The notes below the pieces were generated by a model, which had not been told where the DNA came from, ran no database searches, and saw only the letters and a list, made by a program, of their open reading frames with translations. The translations under genes and the position numbers were made by a program. A stretch of DNA of 64,000 bases from Anaeromassilibacillus senegalensis (GTDB lineage Bacteria; Bacillota; Clostridia; Oscillospirales; Acutalibacteraceae): contig NZ_JAFBIT010000002.1 in NCBI RefSeq assembly GCF_021531715.1, positions 574,153 through 638,152 of the forward strand, written 5' to 3'. Position 1 is the first letter of the stretch; every line of letters starts with the position of its first letter. Shown piece by piece: positions 45,215-53,306 of this stretch.

Positions 45215-45497
45215 AAAACAAGTCAGAGAAATAGCAGTCGTTTTCCTTGGGATTGACCAGATACATTTCGATTTCGTCAGAGCCGCCCTGCATGTAAATA
45301 TCCGAATAATACGGAATCTGAATATCAGCAGCTTCATTTGCGCTTTTCATTTCCTGTTCCCAGGATACGGTGTTCTTTTCCAGCTTCATACCGCCGGCGC
45401 TCTGCTCTGTGCGATTCAGCAAAACAGCACAGACGGCGATGACAGTCAGGAGCAGCAGAGTGATCAGACCGCAGATCACGGCGCTTCTTTTCTTCAT
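45180..45497 (-). CDS. Membrane-anchored small protein, probably 3'-truncated
   Basis: A 105-residue ORF: basic start and one membrane helix (about 6-27), then an outside segment with IQIPYYSDIYMQGG and EIEMYLVNPKENDCYF. That strand pattern is shared with a family of clostridial secreted small domains that normally runs on for about 30 more residues after the CYF strand. Here the frame continues into the antisense of the GH5 gene and ends after DLFFTAKCPPIPVH, so the end looks replaced. Weak RBS (AAAGAAG). Possibly a decaying gene. Confidence 0.5.
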   Translation of the reverse strand: MKKRSAVICGLITLLLLTVIAVCAVLLNRTEQSAGGMKLEKNTVSWEQEMKSANEAADIQIPYYSDIYMQGGSDEIEMYLVNPKENDCYFSDLFFTAKCPPIPVH

Positions 45498-45530
45498 TTC
45501 GACGCTTCTTTCATCAAAAAATCCACCTAT

Positions 45531-45550
45531 ATGGTATCGAATCATACCAT
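45531..45550. promoter_or_regulatory. Palindrome upstream of the small membrane protein
   Basis: ATGGTAT and ATACCAT with a six-base centre, 34 bases before the start codon at 45497. Operator-like. Confidence 0.4.
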
Positions 45551-45597
45551 TTTACGCTATCTGAAATCCGTTAAGGCTTTCGCAAATTTCTGTAAAA

Positions 45598-45627
45598 TAA
45601 AAAAAGAGACCGGAAAGGTCTCTTTTC
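45598..45627 (-). terminator. Terminator of the ACT-MBL gene
   Basis: AAAAGAGACC/GGTCTCTTTT, five-base loop, with a long T-run on the minus strand. Confidence 0.85.
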
Positions 45628-45657
45628 AAAATATCTTTCAACGCTGTTGCGGTTATT

Positions 45658-47100
45658 TTATGTTGCCGGTTCGAGCAGTGCGCCATGGCCGCAGCAGTAG
45701 GTGTAGGCTTTGGGGCTGAATTTATTCTGCAGGTAGACACGCTCTTCGGTGGCGAGAGCGGAATCTAGGTTGACGCTCGTCATCAGGTACGGCGCGAGCG
45801 CATTGAACGCCGCCTGCTCCTTCGAGAAGCCGCGAATGTTCACGACAATGTCGCCGCTGTACACGAGCCGGTTTTTTTCATCCACCAAAACGACCTCGCC
45901 CTTGGCGTGGCCGCCGTTGCCCTCAAAGACGTCGAGCGTGAGGCCCTGAAAGTACAGTGTACCGAGCGGCGAAACAGGCGCATCTTCCTTTTCACGCGTC
46001 CGCTCGATGAGGCGGAGCGTGTCCATATCGGGCGGCGTGTATTTTGTGAGCAGCTTGCTGATGCGGCAGTACGGCGCGTGCAGCTTGTTCTGCTCGCGGA
46101 AATCGGGCAGGCTGTTGTTTTCAAACGCGAAATTCAGCCGCCCATCCTCGCTGACGTATACGCGTTCAAAAAGCGAGAGCAGGCCGCAGTGGTCGATATC
46201 CGGATGCGTCAGCACGATGGATTTTTCCATCGCGTCGAAATCCGGGAACAGGCCGTGCAGAATCTCCAGCATTTCCGCTTTGAAGCAGGCAAAGCCGCAG
46301 TCGATGAACAGCAGATGCGCGTTTTTTTCGAGAATGTATGTGTTGCTGCCGCAGGGCGGTTCGATCATGTGGAGCGTGAAGCCGTTCGCAAGGCTTCTGC
46401 GGTGCACCTTGGCGCAGAACGCGCTGCCCTCGAAGCTGTGCAGCATTTCAGCGAATCTGCCGATGTAGGAGAACGTCTTGTACGGCGCTTCGTTGCGCTC
46501 GTCGAGATGCTGCATGATGCGGTTGGAATCCGCAATCAGCAGATCCGTCGCGTCGCGCCCGAGACGCAGCGTGGACGAAACCTGATTGGCAAAAGACAGG
46601 TAAAAAACAGTGTTGTCGAGGATTTTCTGGCTCTTGTCGTAATTCAGAATTTTGAGCGCGCAGAGATTTGCGGCGCTGTCGAGAAATTCCTTCGTCTTGC
46701 CGGGATCCTGAATATAGAGCCCGATCTTGATATTCAAAAAGTCCGTATCGTTTTCCTGCGCGCTGATGTAGGTGATATTGAAATGAAAGCTGTCGATCAG
46801 CTCAAGCACCGGCAGCATGGCGCTCGTCACATTCGGCAGACGGAATTCAACCAGAATGGTCTGCCCCGGCGCACGGTCGTTCATCATGCAGCCGATCTCG
46901 TTCAGACGCTCGGAGATTGTATCGAGCTGTTCGGCATCGGCGGAAACCTCGATGAACAGCATGTGCACATCGACGGCCTTGTTGTAGCTGACGCGCGTGA
47001 TGTTGCCGCCCACTTCGGCGATGATGCGGCTTGCGCGCAGAAACGCGCCCGCCTTATCCGGCATTTGGGTGATATAGGTTCGTTTCAAGACGGAGATCAC
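45658..47100 (-). CDS. ACT-domain and metallo-beta-lactamase fusion protein
   Basis: A protein of about 480 residues. The N-terminal part has an ACT-like domain (KRTYITQMPDKAGAFLRASRIIAEVGGNI split by Gly, about 1-75) and a second similar unit (about 78-155). The C-terminal half is a metallo-beta-lactamase fold: LTHPDIDHCG as the H-x-D-x-D-H zinc motif, GGHAKGEVVLVD and YSGDIVVN as later ligands. ACT domains usually sense amino acids, so a small-molecule-controlled hydrolase is a reasonable inference. The start is uncertain: GTG 47100 or TTG 47088, with AAAGG just upstream. Monocistronic. Confidence 0.75.
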   Translation of the reverse strand: MISVLKRTYITQMPDKAGAFLRASRIIAEVGGNITRVSYNKAVDVHMLFIEVSADAEQLDTISERLNEIGCMMNDRAPGQTILVEFRLPNVTSAMLPVLELIDSFHFNITYISAQENDTDFLNIKIGLYIQDPGKTKEFLDSAANLCALKILNYDKSQKILDNTVFYLSFANQVSSTLRLGRDATDLLIADSNRIMQHLDERNEAPYKTFSYIGRFAEMLHSFEGSAFCAKVHRRSLANGFTLHMIEPPCGSNTYILEKNAHLLFIDCGFACFKAEMLEILHGLFPDFDAMEKSIVLTHPDIDHCGLLSLFERVYVSEDGRLNFAFENNSLPDFREQNKLHAPYCRISKLLTKYTPPDMDTLRLIERTREKEDAPVSPLGTLYFQGLTLDVFEGNGGHAKGEVVLVDEKNRLVYSGDIVVNIRGFSKEQAAFNALAPYLMTSVNLDSALATEERVYLQNKFSPKAYTYCCGHGALLEPAT

Positions 47101-47174
47101 TTGCCTTTCTGCGGGGCAAAATGCGCCCCTCCCTATTGATACCACATTCCGGCGCAATTATCAACCTGTATTTC

Positions 47175-47206
47175 ATAAAAAATGTCCGGTACAGTTTGCC
47201 GGACAT
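47175..47206 (-). terminator. Terminator of the CarD gene
   Basis: TGTCCGG/CCGGACA with a nine-base loop, then six T on the minus strand. Confidence 0.85.
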
Positions 47207-47212
47207 GCGGAT

Positions 47213-47725
47213 TTATTGTTTTTCGGAGACCTCGATCCGTTTTGCGATGAACGGCGGGACATCCTCCGGGCGGAGGTTCAGCACATAGGCGAATTCCTCG
47301 TGCAGAAGCTTCTGCGCGCGGTCGAGGAGTTGTTCGTCCACGGTGTGAAATTTCCTTCCGGCGGCCTTCTGCTGCTCGCGGTGCAGGTACAGTGTGCGGA
47401 TCAGCCCGGCGAGCGCTTTCCGGTCGCCGCCGCGGAGGATTTCGCCGTATGCTTCCTTGCGTTCGGTCTCGTCGGCTATCCACGGCACGGCCCCGTCCTG
47501 CAGCTCGTCGATCAGCGTATAGATCTCCGCTGCGGAGAGAATTCTGCGCATTTTGCCCACCAGCCCGGTGTTTTCACAGGGCACGTAAATCGTCGAACGG
47601 CTGTCAAAAACCGGCTTCAGGACATAATAGCGCAGCTTCTGTCCGCCGATGCGCCTTTCACAGATTTCCGTCACGGTACAAACACTCTGACTGCCGTATA
47701 AGATCGTATCGTTTACCTGAAACAT
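47213..47725 (-). CDS. CarD/CdnL-family transcription regulator
   Basis: A 170-residue protein. The N-terminal RNA-polymerase interaction domain (about 1-60: FQVNDTILYGSQSVCTV, YYVLKPVFDSRSTIYVP) is followed by a helical C-terminal domain (about 70-165). CarD proteins bind the polymerase beta subunit and stabilise open promoter complexes. RBS AAGGGAG. Transcribed from a strong promoter, but with a terminator-like hairpin between promoter and start codon, so expression is probably attenuated. Confidence 0.87.
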   Translation of the reverse strand: MFQVNDTILYGSQSVCTVTEICERRIGGQKLRYYVLKPVFDSRSTIYVPCENTGLVGKMRRILSAAEIYTLIDELQDGAVPWIADETERKEAYGEILRGGDRKALAGLIRTLYLHREQQKAAGRKFHTVDEQLLDRAQKLLHEEFAYVLNLRPEDVPPFIAKRIEVSEKQ

Positions 47726-47744
47726 ACCCCCGGCTCCCTTCCAT

Positions 47745-47798
47745 AAAAAAGGTGTGATTTTCCCGCAACTGGACTTACGTTTTGCGAGAAAACCACAC
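47745..47798 (-). promoter_or_regulatory. Attenuator-like hairpin in the CarD leader
   Basis: Arms 47752-47768 and 47782-47798: a 17-base stem in the minus-strand RNA, with two G-U pairs that would be mismatches on the other strand, a 13-base loop, then C-C and six T (47745-47750), 20 bases before the start codon. Confidence 0.65.
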
Positions 47799-47812
47799 GT
47801 TGTTCTATGTTT

Positions 47813-47841
47813 ATTATAGCATAAACCGGAGAAGTTTTCAA
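47813..47841 (-). promoter_or_regulatory. Promoter of the CarD gene
   Basis: TTGAAA (47836-47841), 17-base spacer, perfect TATAAT (47813-47818) with an extended TGC. Confidence 0.8.
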
Positions 47842-47854
47842 ACGAAAAATGGCG

Positions 47855-48412
47855 TTACAGCTTTCCGTTTTTGACGAGCGCAGCGGTTTTCAGAATGCCA
47901 ACCTGCGTTTTGGAATCGGGAATTTCGTTGTTCAGCACCATTTCCACGGCTTTCTGCAGCGGGATACGCTCCACCTCGAGAAATTCGTCGTCGTCGAGGT
48001 GCATCTCGCCCTTTGCGGAGACGCGGCACGCCCAGATGCGGATGATCTCGCCGCAATAGCCCGGGGAGGGATACAGATTGCCGAGTGAAACGTAGTTTTC
48101 ACCCGTCGTGCCGGTTTCCTCCATCTGCTCGCGCTTCATGGCCTCAAACGGATCCTCACCCTTTTCGAGCTTGCCTGCGGGCAGCTCGAGCAGGATCTCC
48201 TTATACGGATAACGGAACTGGCGCACGAGCAGCACTTCGTCGTTTTCGGTCAGCGCTGCAACACAGACGCCGCCGTTGTGGCAGATGACCTCGCGTTTGG
48301 CGGTCTTGCCGTTTTCAAGCTCCACATCGTCGAGAATGACTTTGATAATCCGGCCCTCAAATTTTGTCTCGCTCGCGAGCGTTTTTTCATAAAGCTTCAT
48401 AGTTGTGACCAT
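47855..48412 (-). CDS. Nudix hydrolase, ADP-ribose pyrophosphatase type
   Basis: A 185-residue Nudix protein. The Nudix box GKLEKGEDPFEAMKREQMEE (continuing TG) sits at about residues 79-100; a Gln takes the place of the usual aliphatic residue after RE. RQFRYPYKEILLELPAGK before it and the Pro-Gly in YPSPGYCGE after it fit the ADP-ribose pyrophosphatase group. Start 48412 or 48400: the AAAGG is three bases from the first and 15 from the second. Own promoter at 48453-48481. Confidence 0.87.
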   Translation of the reverse strand: MVTTMKLYEKTLASETKFEGRIIKVILDDVELENGKTAKREVICHNGGVCVAALTENDEVLLVRQFRYPYKEILLELPAGKLEKGEDPFEAMKREQMEETGTTGENYVSLGNLYPSPGYCGEIIRIWACRVSAKGEMHLDDDEFLEVERIPLQKAVEMVLNNEIPDSKTQVGILKTAALVKNGKL

Positions 48413-48452
48413 TTACCTTTCTGCGCGGTGCGCGCTTTCTCTTCCTGTCTCT

Positions 48453-48481
48453 ATTATAGGAAAAGTTTTTCGGTTTCGCAA
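48453..48481 (-). promoter_or_regulatory. Promoter of the Nudix gene
   Basis: TTGCGA (48476-48481), 17-base spacer, perfect TATAAT (48453-48458). Confidence 0.72.
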
Positions 48482-48530
48482 GGAGATAAGCGGTTTCCCT
48501 TGCATATTTTTCTTTCTTGTGGTACGCTAT

Positions 48531-48563
48531 GCATGATCGGTTTACGTAATTAGCCGACCATGC
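48531..48563. promoter_or_regulatory. Inverted repeat in a divergent promoter region
   Basis: GCATGATCGG and CCGACCATGC (one mismatch) with a 13-base centre, between the Nudix promoter and the lipoprotein start. A possible plus promoter TTGCAT-17-TACGCT (48500-48528) lies just before it. Confidence 0.35.
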
Positions 48564-48591
48564 GAAAATTTTCCCGGAAAGGATTTTGAAT

Positions 48592-49215
48592 ATGAAAAGG
48601 ATCAGAAAACTCGTTTGCATCGTGTGCGCCGCAGCGCTGGCGCTTTCCTTTGCCGCATGCCGGCAGACCGCACCGGAAGATTCCATATCCGAAGATACCG
48701 CGCAGAGCGCGGAGATCACGCCCGCGCCGGAGGTAACCCCCGCGCCCGAAGAGGACGTTCTCCCCACGCCTGCCCCTGAGGGAGAAGAAGCGGAGGAAAC
48801 GCATCAAAACGTTCTTCCCGCGCCGGAAAACGGCAGCGAGGCGTTCCGCAAGGCGTTTGAAGTCAATCCTGTCGACGCCCAGTATGCGTCGGATTTAGAG
48901 AACGCTGGCTCCGTCGCAAATATCATCGCGGCGTGCAATGCGGCCTCCGAGAGCTGGCGGGAGCAGATCGATTCCGTCTATGCACAGATTCTGGAGCGCG
49001 GCGATGACAAAACGGTTGAGCAGGTCACGGAGGATCAGTCACATTGGATCAACGAGCAGAGCAATGAACTGCAGGCGATCCGCGATTCCGTCAGCGAGGA
49101 CGACCCGCTTGCTGCCATCACCGTGGCGGAAAGTATCATGCTGTATTACCGAACCCGCGCCATCGACCTCTGCGCCGCGCTCTATGAGATCGACGGCAAG
49201 CTGGTGTTCGGATAA
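48592..49215 (+). CDS. Lipoprotein with an LprI-like C-terminal domain
   Basis: A 207-residue surface lipoprotein. Signal peptide with lipobox SFAAC (Cys about residue 23), then a Pro/Glu-rich linker with a repeated TPAPE unit (about 40-75), then a helical domain (about 100-200). The segment SWREQIDSVYAQIL and the following Q-x2-W-I pattern resemble DUF1311/LprI domains, named for lysozyme inhibition; the match is partial. RBS AAAGGA. A GNAT gene follows after 19 bases, probably on the same transcript. Confidence 0.65.
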   Translation: MKRIRKLVCIVCAAALALSFAACRQTAPEDSISEDTAQSAEITPAPEVTPAPEEDVLPTPAPEGEEAEETHQNVLPAPENGSEAFRKAFEVNPVDAQYASDLENAGSVANIIAACNAASESWREQIDSVYAQILERGDDKTVEQVTEDQSHWINEQSNELQAIRDSVSEDDPLAAITVAESIMLYYRTRAIDLCAALYEIDGKLVFG

Positions 49216-49234
49216 AATAAAGAAGTGTGACAAT

Positions 49235-49759
49235 ATGCTGACCGTAAAAAGAATCAAGGTGGATTCGGCGGAGCTCGGGCAAATTGAAGCGCTGTACCGG
49301 GCGTCGTTTCCGGAAAACGAGCGCAGACCGCTCGAGCCGCTGCTGGAGGACACGACCGGTCACGGCGAGGTGCTCGCGTTTTATGACGGATCGCTTTTCT
49401 GCGGCTTTGCGTGTCTGCTGACCTGCGGCGACATTGCGCACATCATTTATTTTGCCGTGGAGGAGTCGCTGCGCGGCAAAGGATATGGCTCTGCGGCGCT
49501 GAAAGCCATGCACGCGGAAAAGCGCGGGCAGCGCATCATCGTCGATATTGAGCGGGAAAATCCCCGCGCGGCAAACGAAGCGCAGCGCGAAAAGCGCCGT
49601 CGGTTTTACCTGAAAAACGGCTACCGCGCGACGGAGGTGCGCTATAGCTGGCGGCAGGAGGAATACGAGATTCTCTCCTTCGGCGGCGCGGTCACCCGAC
49701 CGGATTTTGAGCATTTCTGGGATGAACTATACAATCGATATAATTTCGCCGGGTATTAA
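49235..49759 (+). CDS. GNAT-family N-acetyltransferase
   Basis: A 174-residue acetyltransferase. The acetyl-CoA loop is ESLRGKGYGSAALKAMH (about residues 77-93); RRRFYLKNGYRATEV is the later helix-strand. Substrate unknown. Weak RBS (AAAGAAG). Cotranscribed with the lipoprotein gene and followed by a bidirectional terminator. Confidence 0.8.
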   Translation: MLTVKRIKVDSAELGQIEALYRASFPENERRPLEPLLEDTTGHGEVLAFYDGSLFCGFACLLTCGDIAHIIYFAVEESLRGKGYGSAALKAMHAEKRGQRIIVDIERENPRAANEAQREKRRRFYLKNGYRATEVRYSWRQEEYEILSFGGAVTRPDFEHFWDELYNRYNFAGY

Positions 49760-49800
49760 AAAAGCGGGCGTCTCCTTTCGGGGACGCCCGCAATGCTGTT
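49757..49800. terminator. Bidirectional terminator between GNAT and isomerase genes
   Basis: GCGGGCGTCTCC/GGGGACGCCCGC with a TTTC loop; six T on the minus side and a TTTTT tract about seven bases off on the plus side. Confidence 0.85.
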
Positions 49801-49806
49801 TTTAGC

Positions 49807-51288
49807 TTACTTGTTGAACGGATTCTCCGTCGGGTACGGCAGAGACTTCGGCTGGTTGTAGCCGATATCCGTGACGCCGAGATACTTGAAGACTTCGAAC
49901 AGCGCCTTGCCGAAGTGACCGAACGCGACCGCGCCGTGGTGCGGATAGTTCTTCTCGATCAGCACGTGGCGGTAGAAACGGCCCATCTCCGGGATCGCGA
50001 AAACGCCGATTGCGCCGAAGGAATTCGTCGGGACGTTCAAAACCTCGCCCTCCGCGACGTATGCGCGAAGCTGCGTGTCCGCCGTGCTCTGGAGACGGAA
50101 GAACGTGATGTCGCCCGGCATGATGTCGCCCTCGAGCGTGCCCTGTGTGACTTCCTCGGGCAGGTTGCGCGCCATGATCTTCTGGTACTTCATCGAGCAG
50201 AACGCGAGCTTCTTCGAGCAGGTGTTGCCGCAATGGAAGCCCATAAAGGTATCCTTGTGCGTGTAGGTGGTCTTGTCCTTGATTTCTGCGTTGTACATAT
50301 CCGCCGGAACGGAATTGTTGATGTCGAGCAGCGTGACGGCATCGAGGCTGACGCAGGTGCCGATGAACTCGGAGAGTGCGCCGTAGATATCGACCTCGCA
50401 GGAAACCGGAATGCCCATGCCGGTCAGGCGGCTGTTGACATAGCACGGAACGAAGCCAAACTGCGTCTGGAATGCCGGCCAGCACTTGCCCGCGATTGCG
50501 ACGTACTCGCGGTAGCCGCGGTGCTCCTCAACCCAGTCGAGCAGTGTGATCTCATACTGCGCGAGCTTCGGGAGAATTTCGGGCTTCATGTTGCCCTTGC
50601 CGAGCTCGGCTTCCATATCGGCGACGACCTTCGGAATACGCGGGTCGTTTGCATGCTTGTTGAACGCTTCGAACAGGTCGAGCTCGGAGTTTTCCTCGAT
50701 CTCGACGCCGAGATCGTACAGCGGCTTGATCGGCGCGTTGCACGCGAGGAAGTTCAACGGACGCGGGCCAAAGCTGATGATCTTCAGGCTCTTGAGACCG
50801 ACAATCGTTCTCGCAATCGGAACGAACTCGTGGATCATGTCCGCGCACTCTTCCGCTGTGCCGACCGGATACTCCGGGATGTACGCCTTCACGTTGCGGA
50901 GCTTGAGGTTGTAGCTCGCGTTGAGCATGCCGCAATATGCGTCGCCTCTGCCGTCGAGCAGATCGTCTGCGGATTCCTCCGCCGCTGCGACGAACATGAC
51001 CGGGCCGTCAAAGTGCTTGGCGAGCAGCGTCTCGGAGATTTCCGGGCCGAAGTTGCCGAGGTAAACGACGAGCGCGTTGCAGCCCGCGTTCTTGATGTCC
51101 TCGAGCGCCTGCACCATGTGGATCTCGCTCTCGACGATGCAGATCGGACACTCGTAGATTTCCGTATTGCCGTACTTCTTTGTATAGGCCTCCATCAGCG
51201 CCTTTCTGCGGTTGACCGAAAGGGACTCCGGGAAGCAGTCGCGGCTGACTGCGACAACGCCGATTTTGACCTGCGGGATGTTGTTCAT
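49807..51288 (-). CDS. L-fucose/L-arabinose isomerase-family protein
   Basis: A 493-residue protein of the FucI/AraA fold: three domains, with the N-terminal KIGVVAVSRDCFPESL and LVVYLGNFGPE segments, and metal-site residues expected around EVDIYGALSE and the late HHGAVAFGHFG. It converts an aldose to a ketose; which sugar is unclear. RBS AGGAGG. It is third in an AraC-phosphodiesterase-isomerase series, opposite an alpha-xylosidase gene, so a role in plant-sugar use is inferred. A short GTACA-rich region upstream may be an operator. Confidence 0.82.
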   Translation of the reverse strand: MNNIPQVKIGVVAVSRDCFPESLSVNRRKALMEAYTKKYGNTEIYECPICIVESEIHMVQALEDIKNAGCNALVVYLGNFGPEISETLLAKHFDGPVMFVAAAEESADDLLDGRGDAYCGMLNASYNLKLRNVKAYIPEYPVGTAEECADMIHEFVPIARTIVGLKSLKIISFGPRPLNFLACNAPIKPLYDLGVEIEENSELDLFEAFNKHANDPRIPKVVADMEAELGKGNMKPEILPKLAQYEITLLDWVEEHRGYREYVAIAGKCWPAFQTQFGFVPCYVNSRLTGMGIPVSCEVDIYGALSEFIGTCVSLDAVTLLDINNSVPADMYNAEIKDKTTYTHKDTFMGFHCGNTCSKKLAFCSMKYQKIMARNLPEEVTQGTLEGDIMPGDITFFRLQSTADTQLRAYVAEGEVLNVPTNSFGAIGVFAIPEMGRFYRHVLIEKNYPHHGAVAFGHFGKALFEVFKYLGVTDIGYNQPKSLPYPTENPFNK

Positions 51289-51331
51289 TTCAAATTCCTC
51301 CTGCATAATAATATAAATTTCTTTGCGAAAA

Positions 51332-51366
51332 ATTGTATGTACAACTCAGTACAGATTTATTGTACC
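51332..51366. promoter_or_regulatory. GTACA/TGTAC-rich region before the isomerase gene
   Basis: TTGTA-TG-TACAA (51333-51344), then GTACA and TGTAC half sites at about ten-base spacing. Operator-like; no clear -35/-10 pair seen. Confidence 0.35.
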
Positions 51367-51383
51367 GCATTTCCAGCAAAAAA

Positions 51384-52238
51384 TCAATACTGTTCGTCGG
51401 TGATTTCGGGGCGGATAAATTCAAAGATGCACAGCGCGCCGGCGGATTTGCAGATCCGGTATTCCTCCGCACTGCGGATCGTCCAGCTCACCTCCTGCAT
51501 TTTCAGCAGATCGCAGGCGACGCGATGGCTCGGATTCTGCCGGAAGTGCAGATCGTATGCCTCGAAATGCGGACGTGTCCAGACGTTCGTCCAGAGATTG
51601 CGCGCAAAAAAGGCTTTGATCGCGCTGTTGAATTCCGGCTCCTTACCGGTAAAATGCCCCATGAGCTGACCGCGCAGCACATGCGGATGGTATTTTCTGA
51701 ACCACGCAACGATGCGCGGGTCGAACGACTCGATGCAGTAATCGCCCCTGTAATCCTTGAGGATTTCCCAGACGAGCGGGCAGAGCATGTCGGCGTCGTC
51801 ATAGCCCTTCAGCTCAATGATGAGCGGCGTCTTGCCGCCGACGACTTTAAGCGCTTCGGAGAACAGCGGGATGCGCTCCTCGGTGTCGAGCAGGCGGTAT
51901 TGCCGCAGTTCCTTGTAGGTGAGATCTCCGATGGAAATATCCGCGCCGCACATGCGCTTCAAACTGCGGTCATGGTGCACGACGACCTTTTTATCCTTTG
52001 TGAGCTGCAGATCCCACTCGATGCCGTAGCCCGCTTTGACCGCCGCGCGGAAACCGGCCAGCGAATTTTCCGGCACGGAACGATCCTGCTCATGCAGGCC
52101 GCGGTGCGCGTAGTCATACGCCTGAAGCGCGGAGAAATCGCCGCGCGGTGCGGCAGGCGCGATGCAGAACAGCCATGCGAGCGTCAGCAGCACAGCCAGA
52201 GCGAATATTACGATTAGTATAATCAGCAGACAATCCAT
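51384..52238 (-). CDS. Membrane-anchored glycerophosphodiester phosphodiesterase
   Basis: A 284-residue GDPD-fold protein. A single N-terminal membrane helix (about 4-28) is followed by the TIM-barrel with catalytic AHRG, ENSLAGFRAAVKAGYGIEWD (Glu and Asp metal ligands) and VVVHHD. It would release glycerol 3-phosphate from deacylated lipids or teichoic acid outside the membrane or at its face. It lies 24 bases after the AraC gene and 95 before the isomerase. Confidence 0.85.
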   Translation of the reverse strand: MDCLLIILIVIFALAVLLTLAWLFCIAPAAPRGDFSALQAYDYAHRGLHEQDRSVPENSLAGFRAAVKAGYGIEWDLQLTKDKKVVVHHDRSLKRMCGADISIGDLTYKELRQYRLLDTEERIPLFSEALKVVGGKTPLIIELKGYDDADMLCPLVWEILKDYRGDYCIESFDPRIVAWFRKYHPHVLRGQLMGHFTGKEPEFNSAIKAFFARNLWTNVWTRPHFEAYDLHFRQNPSHRVACDLLKMQEVSWTIRSAEEYRICKSAGALCIFEFIRPEITDEQY

Positions 52239-52262
52239 CTGAATCCCATTCCTTTCCGTAAA

Positions 52263-53147
52263 TCAGTTCTTGCGGTATTTCGAGGGCGTGATGCCGAAGT
52301 TCTCGCGGAAAACCTCAATGAAGTAGCTCACGCTGTTGAAGCCGCAGTCCATCGCAATGTCCAGCACGCGCTTGTTTGTGTTCGCAAGCTGATCTGCAGC
52401 GTGGACAAGCCGCACGCTGTTGATGTATTGTACCGGCGTCTTGAGCGTGTACTGCTTGAAGACGCGGCAGAAGTGGCCTTCACTCATGCCGGCGATGTCC
52501 GCAAGCTGGGCGATGGTCAGCGCTGTGCGGTAATTCTCCTGAATGTGCTGGATGGCGATTTTGATGCTGGCCGCCGCCGCGCCGTACCGCGCCCCGCCAC
52601 CGCCGGATTCTCCGTTTTCCACCAGTGCGCCGAAAGCCGCCAGCATGCCGCCGCGCGCCGAAAACTCAAAATACGGCGGGCGGTTTTCCAGCAGCTCATA
52701 GACGGCGTCAAACGCGGCGGAAACGCGCCGGTGCAGCTCGGTGCCCTGCCGGATCAGGTTCGGCAGATGCAGCTCGCCGTTCATGACCGGCGAGACATAT
52801 TTCACACGGATGATGTCGTTTGTGACCCCGCAGAGAAAATCCGGGCTGAACACGATTGCCTGAAACGACAGATCGCGCGCGTTGTCTGCCGGGACGGCGG
52901 CGTGCAGCTCACTGCTGTTGAAGAACGCGATATCGCCCGCGTGCGCTTCAAAGAGCGAGGCGCCGCACTGGATGGTCACCACGCCCTGCATCACACGGAA
53001 CAGCTCCATTTCATCGTGCCAATGACAGTCGAGCGCAGAAAAATCGTTCCCGGTCGGAATATAATACGTCGTGATCGGCAGCAGCTCATTTCCGTGCCGT
53101 CGGGATTCCTTCATGCGCATAAATTCGTTAGTCTGGATGGAAAACAC
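52263..53147 (-). CDS. AraC-family transcription regulator
   Basis: A 294-residue regulator. The N-terminal cupin sensor domain (about 25-150) has CHWHDEMELF. The C-terminal pair of helix-turn-helix units (about 195-290) has LTIAQLADIAGMSEGHFCRVF and the ending DIAMDCGFNSVSYFIEVFRE. Relatives activate sugar genes when a ligand binds. It is divergent from the alpha-xylosidase gene, its likely target. The GTG start at 53147 is close to AAAGG; ATG 53120 has no RBS. Start uncertain. Confidence 0.88.
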   Translation of the reverse strand: MFSIQTNEFMRMKESRRHGNELLPITTYYIPTGNDFSALDCHWHDEMELFRVMQGVVTIQCGASLFEAHAGDIAFFNSSELHAAVPADNARDLSFQAIVFSPDFLCGVTNDIIRVKYVSPVMNGELHLPNLIRQGTELHRRVSAAFDAVYELLENRPPYFEFSARGGMLAAFGALVENGESGGGGARYGAAAASIKIAIQHIQENYRTALTIAQLADIAGMSEGHFCRVFKQYTLKTPVQYINSVRLVHAADQLANTNKRVLDIAMDCGFNSVSYFIEVFRENFGITPSKYRKN

Positions 53148-53201
53148 CGCCTTTCTCTTTGCTGTGTGTCAAAATCCTTATAAAATTTGGTAAATTAACG
53201 G

Positions 53202-53230
53202 TAGACTTTGTTTGCTTTTGCGTCTATACT
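53202..53230 (+). promoter_or_regulatory. Candidate promoter of the alpha-xylosidase gene
   Basis: TAGACT (53202-53207), 17-base spacer, TATACT (53225-53230). The poor -35 would fit activation by the divergent AraC protein. Confidence 0.5.
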
Positions 53231-53306
53231 AATGATAGAGCACTTGAAAAAAAAGCGCAAGTGTAATCTGTGGAATTTTGAAATTTTTTTGAAAGGCAGT
53301 GAGCTT

